From Leptodactylus fallax (Eukaryota; Chordata; Amphibia; Anura; Leptodactylidae), in assembly GCA_947044405.1 (NCBI GenBank), contig CAMRHE010000330.1, positions 868,001 through 932,000 of the forward strand: a stretch of DNA of 64,000 nt, given 5' to 3'. Positions 23,070 through 35,259 of the stretch are shown piece after piece; the stretch's first letter is position 1; each line of letters starts with the position of its first letter. The position numbers and the translations under genes were made by a program. Under the pieces are notes generated by a model. That model saw only the letters and a program-made list of their open reading frames with translations. It ran no database searches and had not been told where the DNA came from.

Positions 23070-23931
23070 GTACATGCACACGATCAGGGTTATGTGAGGA
23101 TTTTCTGCACAGTTTTCAATGTGGAAAATCCACACCCTAATCCATTAGCATTAAAGTCAATGGGGCAGATTTCTAATTTAACACCAGATTTCTGGCATAA
23201 AAAAGTCAAACACCTCTTGCATTTTCTTTGCGCCACCCATGCCAATTTCTTGAAAAGTGGGCATGGTGAGATTCTCGGCAGATTTATTATTTAAAGGGGA
23301 GGTCCGGGAAGTTAAGATTAGCTTATTTGATCCCTTTCCCTTTTTCCTTGATCTCCCTGACTATAATTAAGCTAGACCCTAGAGATCAGCGAAGGAGGGA
23401 GGGAGTGACCCAGGTGTCGAAGCCCTGGGGGTCAGGAGTCCACCAGATCAACAAAGCTAGAGAAAAGCTTAGAGAAAAAATTCCAACCGCGCTGGAATCA
23501 GTGAGGCAGTGTCTATTAACAGACGCTAAGAACTACTGTAGATTACTACTGTAGATTTGGTGGAGGTTGTGAAAGGTCCTCTTTAACTATCCAGACAACA
23601 TCAAGTCAAAAAACTGGCATAAATGATGGAAACCTATGTGCCGAGGGTGTGACTTGCTTGAGTCTAGTCATATATGAAGCGCACCCTCCGACAGAAGGAA
23701 TATGAACACTGGCATTTAAAACGCTGTTCTTCGTAAATCTCCACCAGTGAGAAAATGTATTTCTCTTGCACATGATGCAGGTTCGGTGACCTTTTGGTAC
23801 TGATTTTTAAAAATTTGCAAATTTTAAAAACATCTATTCAAAATCCGCACCATAATCCACATGTACATGTATGAAAATCTGCACCAGTTGGTGTGGATTT
23901 CCACATGTGAATCTTAATCGTGTGCATGGAC
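23070..23931. repeat. composite repeat with CACACGAT ends
   Basis: ACATGCACACGATCAGGGTT is mirrored by CTTAATCGTGTGCATGGAC about 850 bp later. Between them lies the end of a T2-like MITE (gtgaaaggtcctctttaa near 23565-23583), suggesting insertion into an older element. Confidence 0.5.
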
Positions 23932-24431
23932 ACAGAGTTGGTTGCCCATTGGATTTCTTAGCCAGTCTGTAACATAAGCAGATTAACGGACTGTGCTGAA
24001 TGACAGATCTGTGAAAACCGCATCATCCTGTAATGCCCCGGTGACTGATTCTGGTAGTTGGGGCTGGTAGGTTGCAGCTTGCAAAATTAGGGATTTGATT
24101 CCCTTTGAGCTCCTTTTTTAATTTCTTAGGGATGTCTTTTAAGACTCACACACAGTGAAGATGGCCGAATGGCTGTGGTTTTGGCTATATCTGGCAATCC
24201 CATTGAAAAGAGTTGACCATGCGTGCTGTCCATCCTGCTGCTGGTTCAAAGCTGGGGTGTAAAGCACCTTGGCTCTCGTGATCGGTCAGTGTGTCTGTAG
24301 TAAGACCCCCACTAACTAGCAAGTTACCCCCCTTTTCTTTATATCGGGGGGTAACTTGCTGTGTCTGGAATACCCCTTTTAATGTTTTCAAGTACTTATA
24401 AATTATGTATGGGGTTATACATTATATTTAT

Positions 24432-24462
<31 letters not shown>

Positions 24463-26039
24463 TTTTTTTTTTTTTTTTTAAACAAGCAAGACGTTTGTGG
24501 CATGCAGCATTATACTTCCCAGATGCCTAACTTGAATCTCCTGGACCCCAATGCAAAATCTGAAATGGGGCCCCTACCTACTTTGTGCCATTTAGAGAAA
24601 TTGTATACGTTATGTAGCAGAGGCACCTTTGGGGCCCCCTCAGGGTCTGCGTCCCAATAGTGACTACTATCACAACACCCCCTGTAGCTACACCCCTGAA
24701 ACTTCCCTTTAAAATCCTCTGGAACCACAGTGGAAACCCAGTACCACCATTATAGGTCACTGTGGCCTGTAGGGTGTCCTCAGGATCCATTATGTGACCG
24801 TTCTGTCAAAGTGGCCTCTGAATTGAATGGTTGTCACAGGGCAGACCTGGTCAGACTTATTTTTTTTTTCCATATCTTTAGAGAATAAGCTCATTTTTCC
24901 TATAGGTCTCAATATATTCATTGAACCAGTTAGTATAAAATAAACCGCTGACTCTTGTAAGGTTGGAGGACGTCCGGAGATATCCTGTAGTGCTATAAAT
25001 AGTGTTATGACCCAAAGCATTGGTACTAAAGGGACATCTGTGGTCATGTACTCCCTCCAGAGAGAGACATCTGCCCGCTACAAATGTCCTCTCCTAGACA
25101 ACCTGTTCTTCAGGCCTGGATCCTGCTGCCATAGTCAAGGTCACTCCGTAGATCTGATCTACACAGACATGAATTCCTGGCTATCGTAATCCTATTCTAA
25201 TGTCAGCAGTCAAGACCAAAATAATGTTTGATAGCAGCTGATAAGGGTTAATGGATAAACCAAATAGGTGTCCTATTCCTGGATTACCAACAATGTATGA
25301 CCCTGTACTTCTAGTATGTCATTTATATGAGGCCAAATGCGTTCACCTGTCATAAAATGTCCGTACTTACATTCAGAAGCTACCTGCTAACTGTAGGATT
25401 TCTGTAAGACCTTACATTGTGCTCTATGGCCCTGCACTTCCATGAGCTTGACTCCCACCAATCAGATAGTAATGATCTACACGTGGCGAAAGCCCCACCA
25501 CGTCCCGTCCCCCTCCGTGTCCAGTGGCCATATGATTTTACAGGTAAGGCTGAGTTCTATCTCACAGCCATTGAGTGCTAGGGCAGACAGTGCAAAACCT
25601 TCCTGGGAATGAGGCTGGGTTTCTGGCTGTGCCCTAAAGTTTGGCTATAAAAGCCTAGAAAATCTTTTAATCTTTTAGGATCTTGAATCCACCAGTCTAT
25701 GAAAAATAAATGGGATTTTACCATGGATTTTTTTTTCTTCCCCCCCAGGCCATGAGATTGAGAAGAGAAAGTTGTCTGGTGGATTCATAGCAGGTGGCCA
25801 TCTTGTATAAGATATATAGTCCTATAACCTCACAGAAACTTGACATTTGAGGTTCACTCTATGTACATGACCGTCTTCTAATCCATGTTGTGCAGGTCTG
25901 TAATACAGTGCCCTTAGCTGTATATTTAGGCCAGCACAGTAACACAGTTTGCCTACATTTTTTTATGGAACAACCCAAGACTTTTCTCAAAAATTCATGT
26001 GAATTTCTCTTTCTGACAGCCGATTGGGCGAGTCCGGTT

Positions 26040-26620
26040 TTGGCAAATGCAAGGAGAACATGGCGTGCCTGACTTTGTGATAACTGTGACGTTTGGTGGA
26101 GGAGGGACAATGCGATGGGGTTACTTATCATGGGTTGTACTAGGCCCTTTAGTTGCAGGGAAGGGAAATCTTAGTACTTTAGTATACCAAGATATTTTAG
26201 AAAATTTTATGCTTCCAACTTTTTGGGAATAATTTGGGGAAGGTCCTTTTTCTGCGCCAGCATGACTGTGCCCCAGTGCATAAAGCAAGGTCCATAAAGC
26301 ATCTTTGGGTTGAGTTTGGGGTGGAACAAGTTAAAGTGTATTTAAACTTTCGTACAACTTTTTGATTTTTTTTGCGGTATTTGTGAAAATGAATCTCCTT
26401 CAATCGCTTTCAAATACTGCCAGAAATCAAAAGTTGTCTGAAAGTTTAGTTACTCCTTAACTAGTCCTGACTTCAACTCTGTGGAATATGTCGGGGCTCA
26501 TGCCCTCTCATCCAGATCAGTATCTGACCTCACAAATACTCTTTTGGATGAATGGGGAAAAAAAATTTCCCACAGCTACACTCCAAATTCTGTCCAAACT
26601 TCTATCCATATTGTGTGCGT
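26040..26620 (+). pseudogene. decayed Tc1/mariner transposase remnant, split by a MITE
   Basis: Only the catalytic half is readable, over several frames: TFGGGGTMRWGYLSW and GPLVAGKGNLSTLVYQDILE, then near 26240 GPFLRQHDCAPVHKA (the second Asp), then after the MITE a PDFNSVE segment and DLTNTLLDEWGK. Frameshifts lie near 26230 and in the last part. The N-terminal half and both element ends are not recognisable. It is much older than the other elements here. Confidence 0.75.
26331..26460. mobile_element. T2-like MITE, 130 bp, with duplicated TTAA
   Basis: TTAAAGTGTATTTAAACTTT on the left and AAAGTTTAGTTACTCCTTAA on the right, with inner pairing AACTTTTTGATTT / AATCAAAAGTT. It interrupts the Tc1 remnant between its second Asp block and its DLNPIE-like block, so it inserted later. 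Same end family as the larger foldback at 34062-34875. Confidence 0.85.
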
Positions 26621-27732
26621 GTCCATTGCTCTGATTCCACTGCTCGTCTGGTCCCTGTGTATCTTTTCTTCCTGAAATACTTGAAGATTTCTGCTTGGCT
26701 TATCACTGGCGGGGCAGGTCACCCCTGCCACTAGTGGTTTGTTGAGCGGGTATTTCCTGGGCGTTGAAAGACTAGCGGGGACCCTGGCAGCATGAACAGT
26801 GGTACGTCAGGGAATCCATAATGGGTGGCGCTCACATTTTTATTGTTTTTGTCTGTCGATAAATTTATACAGTTCGAATTTTGAGTTTTTTTTTATATCT
26901 TTCATCTAGAATACACTTTAAGTTCTGAGCCTGTTTTCTGCTTGTTTGTCATGGTGGTTCACACAAGAATTCAGGAAATTTCTCAGCAACCTTGAAACCC
27001 AAGTGCTTTATAACACCTTGAAATTTATGCAGTGAAAGAGCTGTGAGGAGTATATAATGTATGGTAATGTATGGGAAATGCTACTTTACAGCTTTTTTTT
27101 TTTTTTTTTTTAAACTTGGCATCACAAAGACTGGCAAATAAAGAACTGTGGCATTGGTGAATCTGTCAGAATGGAAATCTATGCACTGTGACATTCACTT
27201 AGTTTGATAGACTTGGTTAGCAACAGATATAAAATAACAGAAGCTTGGCTATCACAAGTTATTTCTGGCATGGCTGTAGGATATGCCTCAAATGTGTGAT
27301 AGATGTTTGCCCCACCTCTGTGACCTGCACCTATTCCAGAACTGGATGGTATGACCGCTTTGAATAGAGGGGTGGTCTTACATGCTCAGCTCTCTCCGCT
27401 TTTTACTCTGGAAGTTCCAAAAGCAGCCAAGTACTCAGGTGGGACCTGCATCTATCGCAGGTTCATGGTAAGGCTAAGTTCACATCTGCATTGGAGACTC
27501 CGCTGCAGATTCTGCCTAAAATTGGCAGAGAGAAAAGTCCTGCAAGGAGGACTTTCCGCTGGTTTTATACCCCATTATAGTCTGTGTCTGCGAGTCCGCA
27601 GGTAACTGCTTTTTAAGCAGACAGGTTCTCCATCTTTCAGGTGCCCATGCAGAAAAACAGAGAGCTGACGGACCTGAACAATGGAAAGCAGAGTGCTAGT
27701 GTGAACCATGTGTAAGATGGGAACAGCCCTTT

Positions 27733-28495
27733 AAAGGCAACCTGTCAGCGGGTTTGGGGGACACTGAACCACCAGCAAGTCCTTATGTGTCCCAACAATT
27801 TCCTTTTCATGTCTGTCTGACCTGGGGATAATTAGATAAACGTGTTAATAGAGGGGCCTCTGAGCACATGCACACTCTGCCAATGAAGCAGAGGTCAGTA
27901 CAGCTCTGGTTCACTGCGCATGCACTGGGTGGACACCTTGTGTATTGTGAAATGAGGTGTACTGACTTTGGCGTAATGGGAGACATGCATGTCTGAGTCC
28001 TAGACTCATCTGTTGGTAAGTATTAAAGTCCGAGACGGACTGTATTTTCATCGGCAGGTTTAGGAAGCTAAACGACCAGGGCATAAGATCATGCACCTGG
28101 TTTATTTCACCTAAACCTGGAGACTGGTTGTGTTAAAGGAACACTCCTGGAAAACTGATGCTATGTTTTGCCTAGTGCAGGCCCTAAAGGGGCAGTGAAT
28201 GGCTCAATTATTAAACAAATACTATGCTAGACATAACAGTGTAGCGTTTTTTTTTCCCCTTTTGAGTTTTTTTTAAAATGTTGTATGCAATGAGAAATGT
28301 TTTTCTTTTGGTTATCCCACTGCACAGTATACAGAGCCTTGTGTTTCTGGCTCCATCCACTGTGTAGTTCCATTGGCAGTGGGTGCTGGAAACAGCTGAT
28401 GGGTGGGGGTACTAGGTATGGTGCTTACCACTGATCTGGTATTGATGACAAATGCTACAGATAGGTCATCCATATAAAAAGCCTAGAAAACGCCT
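27733..28495. repeat. MITE-derived stretch (two partial T2-like elements)
   Basis: CTTTAAAGGCAACCTGTCAGC (about 27730) starts one repeat; a relative lies at about 48803. From about 28135 TGTTAAAGGAACACTCCTGG to 28495 CCTAGAAAACGCCTTTAATG is a GATAGGTCATC-type foldback with a diverged interior. Confidence 0.55.
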
Positions 28496-28585
28496 TTAAT
28501 GTTGTGTCATGGTTGTTGTCAACCATTCTGAGTTGTTTGAGCTTATAGTTAGACTGTTGTGCTGTGTTCACATAATGGCAGTGCT

Positions 28586-28832
28586 TCCAGTTTCCAAAAT
28601 TCTTGTCGAGTTCCTGTTATTCTTCCTGGAAATGTATGAAGAAATTCAAAACTGGATGTTGCCATTCCCCTTGTCAAAGGGGTGTTCCTCTAGGCAGTCT
28701 GTCATTGGACCATGTCAGACTGTTGGGACACATCCCCAACTGGTAACGCCCAGCTGTCAATTCATACATTTCTAGGAGTAATAACAGAGTATTACACACA
28801 GATTTCTAAGAAAAGATGCTCCAAATGTATTT
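28586..28832. repeat. foldback repeat, AACAGAGGAATA family
   Basis: GTTCCTGTTATTCTTCCTGG on the left is mirrored by TCTAGGAGTAATAACAGAG on the right, with inner arms CTAGGCAGTCTGTCATTGGA / CATGTCAGACTGTTGGGACA. The right end is AAGAAAAGATGCTCC. Siblings lie near 6540, 41499, 42650, 45890 and 50560. A 120-codon frame through it is not a gene. Confidence 0.7.
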
Positions 28833-29483
28833 CATGGCAAATACAATTACTTAGTAGTGCGTGTGTAGATGTGAGCACATCGGTGTTAAATGGGTTTTTC
28901 CATCTCCCTTTCTTAGCAGTTTGCCTGCTGTCTCTTCTTCTCACTTCCTGTATTCTTCCGCAAGCTCATGGGCGTATTTGTCTGTTGGATGAACAGGACA
29001 CTATGAAGTACCTCAGTAGATATAGACATTGCCTTTACCATGAGAGATTTATGATTACTAGAAATCTAATATAAATGCAGATCAAATATGCACAGTAAAT
29101 GTATATTACATTACACAGGTTTAGAGAACGCTTACATGCTCCTTAATGACAACGGACTTGAAGTAAACTCAATGTTATCTTTGTGTTTGCATAGAGAGAT
29201 GACGTACACTATCCAAGGCTTTATCAGCAAACTGCAGTTAGCTGACCTGATTGTCCTGAACAGTACTGTACATAACAGCTTTGAAAGCAGCCCCCCTCCC
29301 CTCCAGAGAGCAGTGAGTCACATCATCTGACCTGATATCATATACAGGCCCGGGGACCAAGGAAACACACTGTAAACAAGGGGAGGAATAATTTCACATA
29401 GCAGGCAAACAAAGCAACATTTCTAAAGCAATGTATTTAGGAAAATTCTTAAATTTACATAAGCTAGCAGTATAGATGGGATC
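28833..29483. other. intron sequence, nothing recognised
   Basis: No repeat or coding signature that I can name. A C-rich stretch (cagcccccctcccctccaga) lies near 29288-29307. Confidence 0.5.
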
Positions 29484-29745
29484 CTTCAGATGGGAATGGT
29501 TTTCTAGGCTAAAGAATTGGAATAGGATAGATTATCATTTAAAGATTGGAAGGGGTCCAACATCCAGGCCCCCGGCTGATAAGCTGTTTGAAGAGACCGC
29601 ACCATTCTGGTGAGCATTGCGGCCTCTTCAGAACTTACCAAGCGCAGCTCCATACATTTGTATGTCTGCTGTGTTTGATATGACAGCTGACCTGTCTTAA
29701 GGATAGGTCATCGTTTAAAAAGTCCTGGAAAAAACATTTAATGAG
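29484..29745. repeat. T2-like foldback MITE (GATAGGTCATC family)
   Basis: TGGTTTTCTAGGCTAAAG on the left and AAGGATAGGTCATCGTTT, CCTGGAAAAAACATTTAATG on the right. The interior has gataagctgtttgaagagac, shared with family copies elsewhere. Confidence 0.65.
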
Positions 29746-29960
29746 TATTCTGACAGTCTTGGGAGGGACAGTACAGTTTCCTGTTCCTGGAGAGTTTCTA
29801 AAGCTGTGCAAATTTGTCAAAATACTGAGTGATACCAATACGATTACTTTCACCCCACAAATGAGGACTGTATTGTAACAAAAATAAGTTTATTAACTTG
29901 GTTTAATCCAGTTTAGGGTCAGTAGTCAATGCATTCTCTCTTCCCGTCATAGATAGGTAG

Positions 29961-29997
29961 GTGTGTGTGTATATATATATATGTATATGTGTGTATA

Positions 29998-30058
<61 letters not shown>
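29961..30058. repeat. (TG)n/(TA)n microsatellite
   Basis: Mixed TG and TA dinucleotides ending exactly at the TA that precedes the DD38E element at 30059. (TA)n resumes after the element at 31690-31704, so the transposon landed inside the array. Confidence 0.96.
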
Positions 30059-31689
30059 CAGTACAGACCAAAAGTTTGGACACACTTTCTCATTCCAAGA
30101 GTTTTCTGTATTTTCATGACTATAAAAATTGTAGATTCACACTGAAGGCATCAAAACTATGAATTAACACATGTGGAATTATATACTTAACAAAAAAGTG
30201 TGAAACAACTGAAAATATGTCTTATATTCTAGGTTCTTCAAAGTAGCCACCTTTTACTTTGATTACTGCTTTGCACACTCTTGGCATTCTCTTGATGAGC
30301 TTCAAGAGGTAGTCACCTGAAATGGTCTACCAACAGTCTTGAAGGAATTCCCAGAGATGCTTAGCACTTGTTGGCCCTTTTGCCTTCACTCTGCGGTCCA
30401 GCTCACCCCAAACCATCTGGATTGGGTTCAGGTCTGGTGACTGTGGAGGCCAGGTCATCTGGTATAGCACCCCATCACTCTCCTGCTTGGTCAAATAGCC
30501 CTTACACAGTCTGGAGGTGTGTTTGGGGTCATTGTCATGTTGAAAAATAAATGATGGTCCAACTAAACGCAAACCGGATGGATTAGCATGCCGCTGCAAG
30601 ATGCTGTGGTAACCATGCTGGTTCAGTATTCCTTCAATTTTGAATAAATCCCCAACAGTGTCACCAGCAAAGCACCCCCACACCATCACACCTCCTCCTC
30701 CATGCTTCACGGTGGGAACCAGGCATGTAGAGTCCATTCGTTCACCTTTTCTGCGTCGCACAAAGACACGGTGGTTGGAACCAAAGATCTCAAATTTGGA
30801 CTCCTCAGACCAAAGCACAGATTTCCACAGGTCTAATGTCCATTCCTTGTGTTCTTTAGCCCAAACAAGTCTCTTCTGCTTGTTGCCTGTCCTTAGCAGT
30901 GGTTTCCTAGCAGCTCTTTTACCATGAAGGCCTGCTGCACACAGTCTCCTCTTAACAGTTGTTGTAGAGATGTGTCTGCTGCTAGAACTCTGTGTGGCAT
31001 TGACCTGGTCTCTAATCTGAGCTGCTGTTAACCTGCGATTTCTGAGGCTGGTGACTCGGATGAACTTATCCTCCGCAGCAGAGGTGACTCTTGGTCTTCC
31101 TTTCCTGGGGCGGTCCTCATGTGAGCCAGTTTCTTTGTATTGCTTGATGGTTTTGGCCACTGCACTTGGGGACACTTTCAAAGTTTTCCCAATTTTTCGG
31201 ACTGACTGACCTTCATTTCTTAAAGTAATGATGGCCACTCTTTTTTCTTTACTTAGCTGCTTTTTTCTTGCCATAATACAAATTCTAACACTCCATTCAG
31301 TAGGACTATCAGTTGTGTATCCACCTGACTTCTGAACAACACAACTGATGGTCCCAACCCCATTTATAAGGCAAGAAATCCCACTTATTAAACCTGACAG
31401 GGCACACCTGTGAAGTGAAAACCATTTCATGTGACTACCTCTTGAAGCTCATCAAGAGAATGCCAAGAGTGTGCAAAGCAGTAATCAAAGCAAAAGGTGG
31501 CTACTTTGAAGAACCTAGAATATAAGACATATTTTCAGTTGTTTCACACTTTTTTTGTTAAGTATATAATTCCACATGTGTTAATTCATAGTTTTGATGC
31601 CTTCAGTGTGAATCTACAATTTTTATAGTCATGAAAATACAGAAAACTCTTGGAATGAGAAGGTGTGTCCAAACTTTTGGTCTGTACTG
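30059..31689 (-). mobile_element. Tc1/mariner DD38E element, copy 1 (1631 bp)
   Basis: Tips CAGTACAGACCAAAAGTTTG and CAAACTTTTGGTCTGTACTG are perfect inverted copies, each beside TA. The terminal inverted repeats are unusually long, about 270 bp (30059-30328 and 31418-31689), and run into the 3' end of the transposase gene. It is a close relative of the element at 52668 but in the opposite orientation. The acid spacing fits the DD38E (Intruder) family. Confidence 0.95.
30327..31274 (-). pseudogene. DD38E transposase, truncated and catalytically altered
   Basis: Starts at the ATG at 31274 (MARKKQLSKEKRVAIITLRN); the open frame continues 52 codons upstream, but that part lies in the leader and inverted repeat. 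It has two helix-turn-helix regions, a GRPR motif, then SVLWSEESKFEIFG, where Glu replaces the first catalytic Asp. The second Asp is intact (FQHDNDPKH). PDLNPIQMVWGELD has Gln at the third acid. A TAG replaces the Lys codon after LQDCW, removing the last ~35 residues that copy 2 retains. Three independent lesions make it inactive. Confidence 0.93.
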
Positions 31690-31704
31690 TATATATATAT
31701 ATAT

Positions 31705-32649
31705 AATCTATTTCCTGATATATGCTGCCATCTGAAGGCCCCAGTATATGCCACTGTATAGGCATAAAGGGACACATTTTATCAACCGTTTATACCACCC
31801 AATTGCTGATCTGACTTATTAAATGCAACTTGTAATGAAAATCGTCACAAGTAGTGTTTTTACATGGCCCTCGCCACTTTCGTGAACTGGGGCATGTCCT
31901 AGATTCATGATCATTTATGTCGGCACAGAAGATATAAAGAGCGGTGTTGAAAATGCTAGTCTTCATAAATCTCTCCCATAGTGACAGACATGGCACTTTA
32001 GATTCCATTGTAAGGAAAAAGAAAAAAAAAAAAAAACATATACCACATCTGCGTCAGAGTCTAACATCCATGGACGAAAAAGTCCCGCATGCACGCCTTT
32101 GTTGTCAAGCGCTTTCAATTAACAAGAATGGACCCCATTATAGTCAATGGGGTTCATTGGGCTCCGTTCATGTCCGTGATTTTAGTGGTCCATTGTTGTG
32201 ATCCTCTGACAGACCAGAAAAACGGAATCCCGTTGCTAGTTTGAACCTAGCATTGATATAAATAAATAGATAGATAGAAAAAAAAATATATATGTAATTT
32301 TTTTTTTTTTTTAAAGGTATATAGATTGTAGCCTCTATTGTGTAAATGTTTACACTGGGTCCGCAAGATGTACTGGGTAGAATGATGTAGATAAGCAACG
32401 GAAACCTGACTCAAACTAACTAACACAAATGCAAAACCTCAAGAACATGTTGAGGCATCGCCTGTAAAGAAAAGTATAACCTCTCCACAGACCCACTAGG
32501 CTGCCGTATAATATTGTCTGTGTATTATTCATATGGCTTGAGGTCTCTGCTTGTGTTCCCATATTTACTGACTATCACTGTACATCGCTTTCCAGTCATG
32601 TTTCCGCCATCTTCTCTCTGACTCAACATTATGTATTTTTATTTTTTAG
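31705..32649. other. intron end with dispersed repeat
   Basis: About 32060-32240 holds a repeat built on GGACCCCATTATAGTCAATG, with relatives at about 32860-33075 and 60380-60585. AT-rich runs follow to about 32320. Nothing is recognised in 32330-32640 up to the splice site. Confidence 0.55.
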
Positions 32650-32785
32650 ATCGTCTCCAGCTTCAAGACCACAACCTCTCGTGCCATCTGCCAGCTGGTG
32701 AAAGAGTATGTTGGCCACAGAGATGGTTTGTGGGATGTCAGCGTTACACGGACACAGCCAGTGGTCCTAGGGACTGCATCTGCAG
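32650..32785 (+). CDS. WDR37: WDR37 internal exon (visible exon 4 of 9), start of the propeller
   Basis: Encodes [40 protein letters not shown] and GTASA, 45 codons plus one base. The GH at VGHRDG opens the first WD repeat and the exon ends just before its WD-type dipeptide. The acceptor is TTTTTAG and the donor GTAATC. Ile replaces the Ala I expect at RAxCQL and Val the Ile at Y(V/I)GHRDG, both conservative. Confidence 0.95.
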
Positions 32786-33262
32786 GTAATCTCTAAGGAT
32801 TGTCTTTAAAGGGGATGTATCATTGCTTATCTCACTTGTGGATAGTTCATAAGTGTCTGAGTTCCGAAGTCTCCGTCTGAAATAGATGCATAGTCCTGCA
32901 TGCACCACTTTTACCTTCTGTTCAAAAACTATGGACATCCAATAGACCCCTTTATAGTCAGTGGGGTCTGTTGGGCTCAGTATGTGACCGCTATTTTAGC
33001 GGTCTGCTTGTCCATTGTTTTGGTCCTCCAGTAGACCAGAGCAATGGACAGCCAGTGCTAGACTCCGGTTCAACTGCTCCATTCAGTGTATGGACCTGAT
33101 ACTATATTTGTTAGTCATATAGACTATAAATGGAGCAGCAACGTCCATGTTCGACCATCATTCCATTCAGATGGGGGACACAGGAACTCTGAGCTCATAA
33201 GTGGTGTTTTCAGCCATCAGAACCCACTGTCTCAGTCATCAGAAACTTATGGGTCAGTGCCT

Positions 33263-33890
33263 TTAAAGCATACCCAAACTTTTGAACAATTTTTGATTTT
33301 CTGCCAACATTTTATTAATAAATTTTGTAATATACCTTAACAGATTTTTGCTCCTTTTTGTGAAATTTTGTGCTAAAATCTACTTTCTGACCCTTCTGTA
33401 TACTTCCATGTTTCTCTGTTGCCAGCAATACGTGGGGTAGGAATACTTATGTGTTTGCGAATGGGTGGCTCCTGTATAGCTCTGACATTATTCTGCATAC
33501 AGGAGGAGGCTGAATCTGTAAGGGGGCAGTTCAAATGCCACATAGAACAGTCGTCCTGGTGTCATATTAAAGCTGAGATTATCACAGATCTCACTGTGAC
33601 AAACCTGGAGATTTCACCATTTGAAAATACACTTAACAGTGCTGCAGCTTTAATATGACACCAGCACCACTGTGCTAGGTGGTATAAACCTAAAGATACA
33701 GCTATTTGAAGAGAAGTCCAACCTCAGCATTCTCATGTATTCAAATGATATTTCAATGCAGGAGCTGCCCACCTGTACACACAGTCTTCAGTATCCTGGC
33801 ACCATGTACTGCCTGCAGCAAAGACTCACTGGGAGCATAAAGGAGCCAAAATTCATTATTGAATTTATTATTTTACAATTTGATGACACA
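33263..33890. repeat. diverged T2-like foldback with inner 20-bp perfect palindrome
   Basis: TTAAAGCATACCCAAACTTT and the following TTTTTGATTTTCTGCCAACA match the left arm of the element at 34062. Near 33840-33890 aaaggagccaaaattcatta mirrors the same family. In the centre, CTGGTGTCATATTAAAGCTG (33556-33575) and its exact reverse complement (33645-33664) form a 20-bp stem with a 69-base loop. Confidence 0.7.
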
Positions 33891-34061
33891 GATGGTGCCC
33901 GATTGTAGGCATTTAGGGCTGCTGCTGTGCCCCCCGATTCTCCTCTCCCTCAGTGCCATCCCTCACTCATCTAGTTCCTTCCTATAACAGATGGGAGCTC
34001 AGGCCTATGAAAGCTCATGAGAACATAACTATTGAGTCTTGCCTGTGGCAGGCCTTGATAG

Positions 34062-34875
34062 TTAAAATGTAACTAAACTTTCAGACAACTTTTTGATTTT
34101 CTGGCAACATTTGTGTCATTTAATAAATTTTGTAATATACTTTACTAACACATTTTGGCTCCTTTCTGTGAAATCCTGCATTTTTTCACTCTTCCCCTGG
34201 CTTCTGTATTGAGAGCCGTTCCTGCATCTCACTGAGTAACTGTGTATGGAGTATGGGGCTGTGTAACATGTAGAGAAAATGAGGGTGGGGGAGGGTCACA
34301 TCATGTAGATATGTCTCGGATGTTATAAAACGTACAAACTTGCTTTTTATGTCTTGTGAAATAGGAGATTCTCTTCCATGTGATACTAAGGCTGTAGTGC
34401 TATCTAAATTATTTACAGAGACATCACTAGTTGAAAACACAGTTGGCATTAAAATTTTTATATCCTATATATTATACAGCTGCATATAAATATCCTAATC
34501 CCAATTTTTTTTTTTCAACCAGTGATATCCCAGATAGCACTGCAGCCTTAGTGTCACATGAAGAGAATCTCCTCCGTCATATGACACACAAAGCAAGTTT
34601 GTATGTGTAATGTCCAAGATATACCTATATGAAGTGACCCTCCCCTACCCTCATTTGCTCAACCAACACATTACACAGCTCCATACTCCATACACAGTAA
34701 CATTCAGTGAGAGGCAGGAACAGCTCTCAATGCAGAAGCAAAGGAAAGCGTGAAGAAATGCAGGATTTCACAGAAAGGAGCCAAAATGAGTTAATAAAGT
34801 ATATTACAAAATTAATTATTGACACACGTACTGCCAGAAAATCAAAAGTTGCCCAAAAGTTTAATCACTCTTTAA
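34062..34875. mobile_element. T2-like foldback element, ~814 bp with ~390-bp arms
   Basis: TTAAAATGTAACTAAACTTT on the left and AAAGTTTAATCACTCTTTAA on the right, bounded by TTAA. The arms pair for almost the whole length (for example AAAGGAGCCAAAATG on the right against CATTTTGGCTCCTTT on the left; AATGTCCAAGATATACCTAT against ATAGATATGTCTCGGATGTT). The loop is only about 60-70 bases, around 34440-34515. No coding capacity; it must be mobilised in trans, if at all. Confidence 0.85.
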
Positions 34876-35259
34876 GTAGTGATAGTCCCATACTCTGCAA
34901 TACAGTTTTCAGTGGGTGGTATTGCATTCCAGACCTATTTACGACTGTGGGGCTGAGCTGCAGTACTCTACTTATGAAGTGGTGATGTTTCTAGAAGAAA
35001 GCTGACATGTTTTCTAATCCTAGGCAATGCTTTTAATAAGTAGAGCGGTCTTGGCAGCCATAAGGTCTATATTCGCTGCTTTAAAAGCCATCATGGGTTT
35101 CTTTTTTCTGTCAATATGATTTTGGGCAAGACGGACCCAGAGCACATATGGTAGTTCTATCCTCCTAGTTTTGGGTGAAAAATTATGCCACTTTTTATAT
35201 CTCTTCTTTGATACATGTTTTTTTTTTTTTTTTTAAATTGGTTATTTGCTGTTTTGCAG

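Larger units (their letters stand above)
13536..32649 (+). other. WDR37 intron (19.1 kb), main transposon host
   Basis: From GTAAAC to ATTTTTTAG. It holds two twin DD35E elements (15919, 19935), one DD38E element (30059), a decayed Tc1 remnant (26040-26620) and the foldbacks listed separately. Stretches 15045-15918, 17486-18100, 24700-26030 and 26620-27700 show no gene and no repeat I can name with confidence. Confidence 0.85.
32786..35259 (+). other. WDR37 intron (2.5 kb) dominated by two foldbacks
   Basis: From GTAATC to GTTTTGCAG. It contains the two T2-like foldbacks (33263-33890 and 34062-34875), a dispersed-repeat copy at 32860-33075, and about 350 bp of unassigned sequence before the next exon. 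Confidence 0.85.

Noticed and set aside
28712..29074. 120-codon frame with a hydrophobic stretch
   Set aside because: The first half is the arm of a foldback repeat; no family resemblance, no splice sites.
31275..31430. 52-codon N-terminal extension of the DD38E transposase
   Set aside because: It translates the leader and inverted repeat; copy 2 has its own start at the equivalent MARKK Met, as relatives do.
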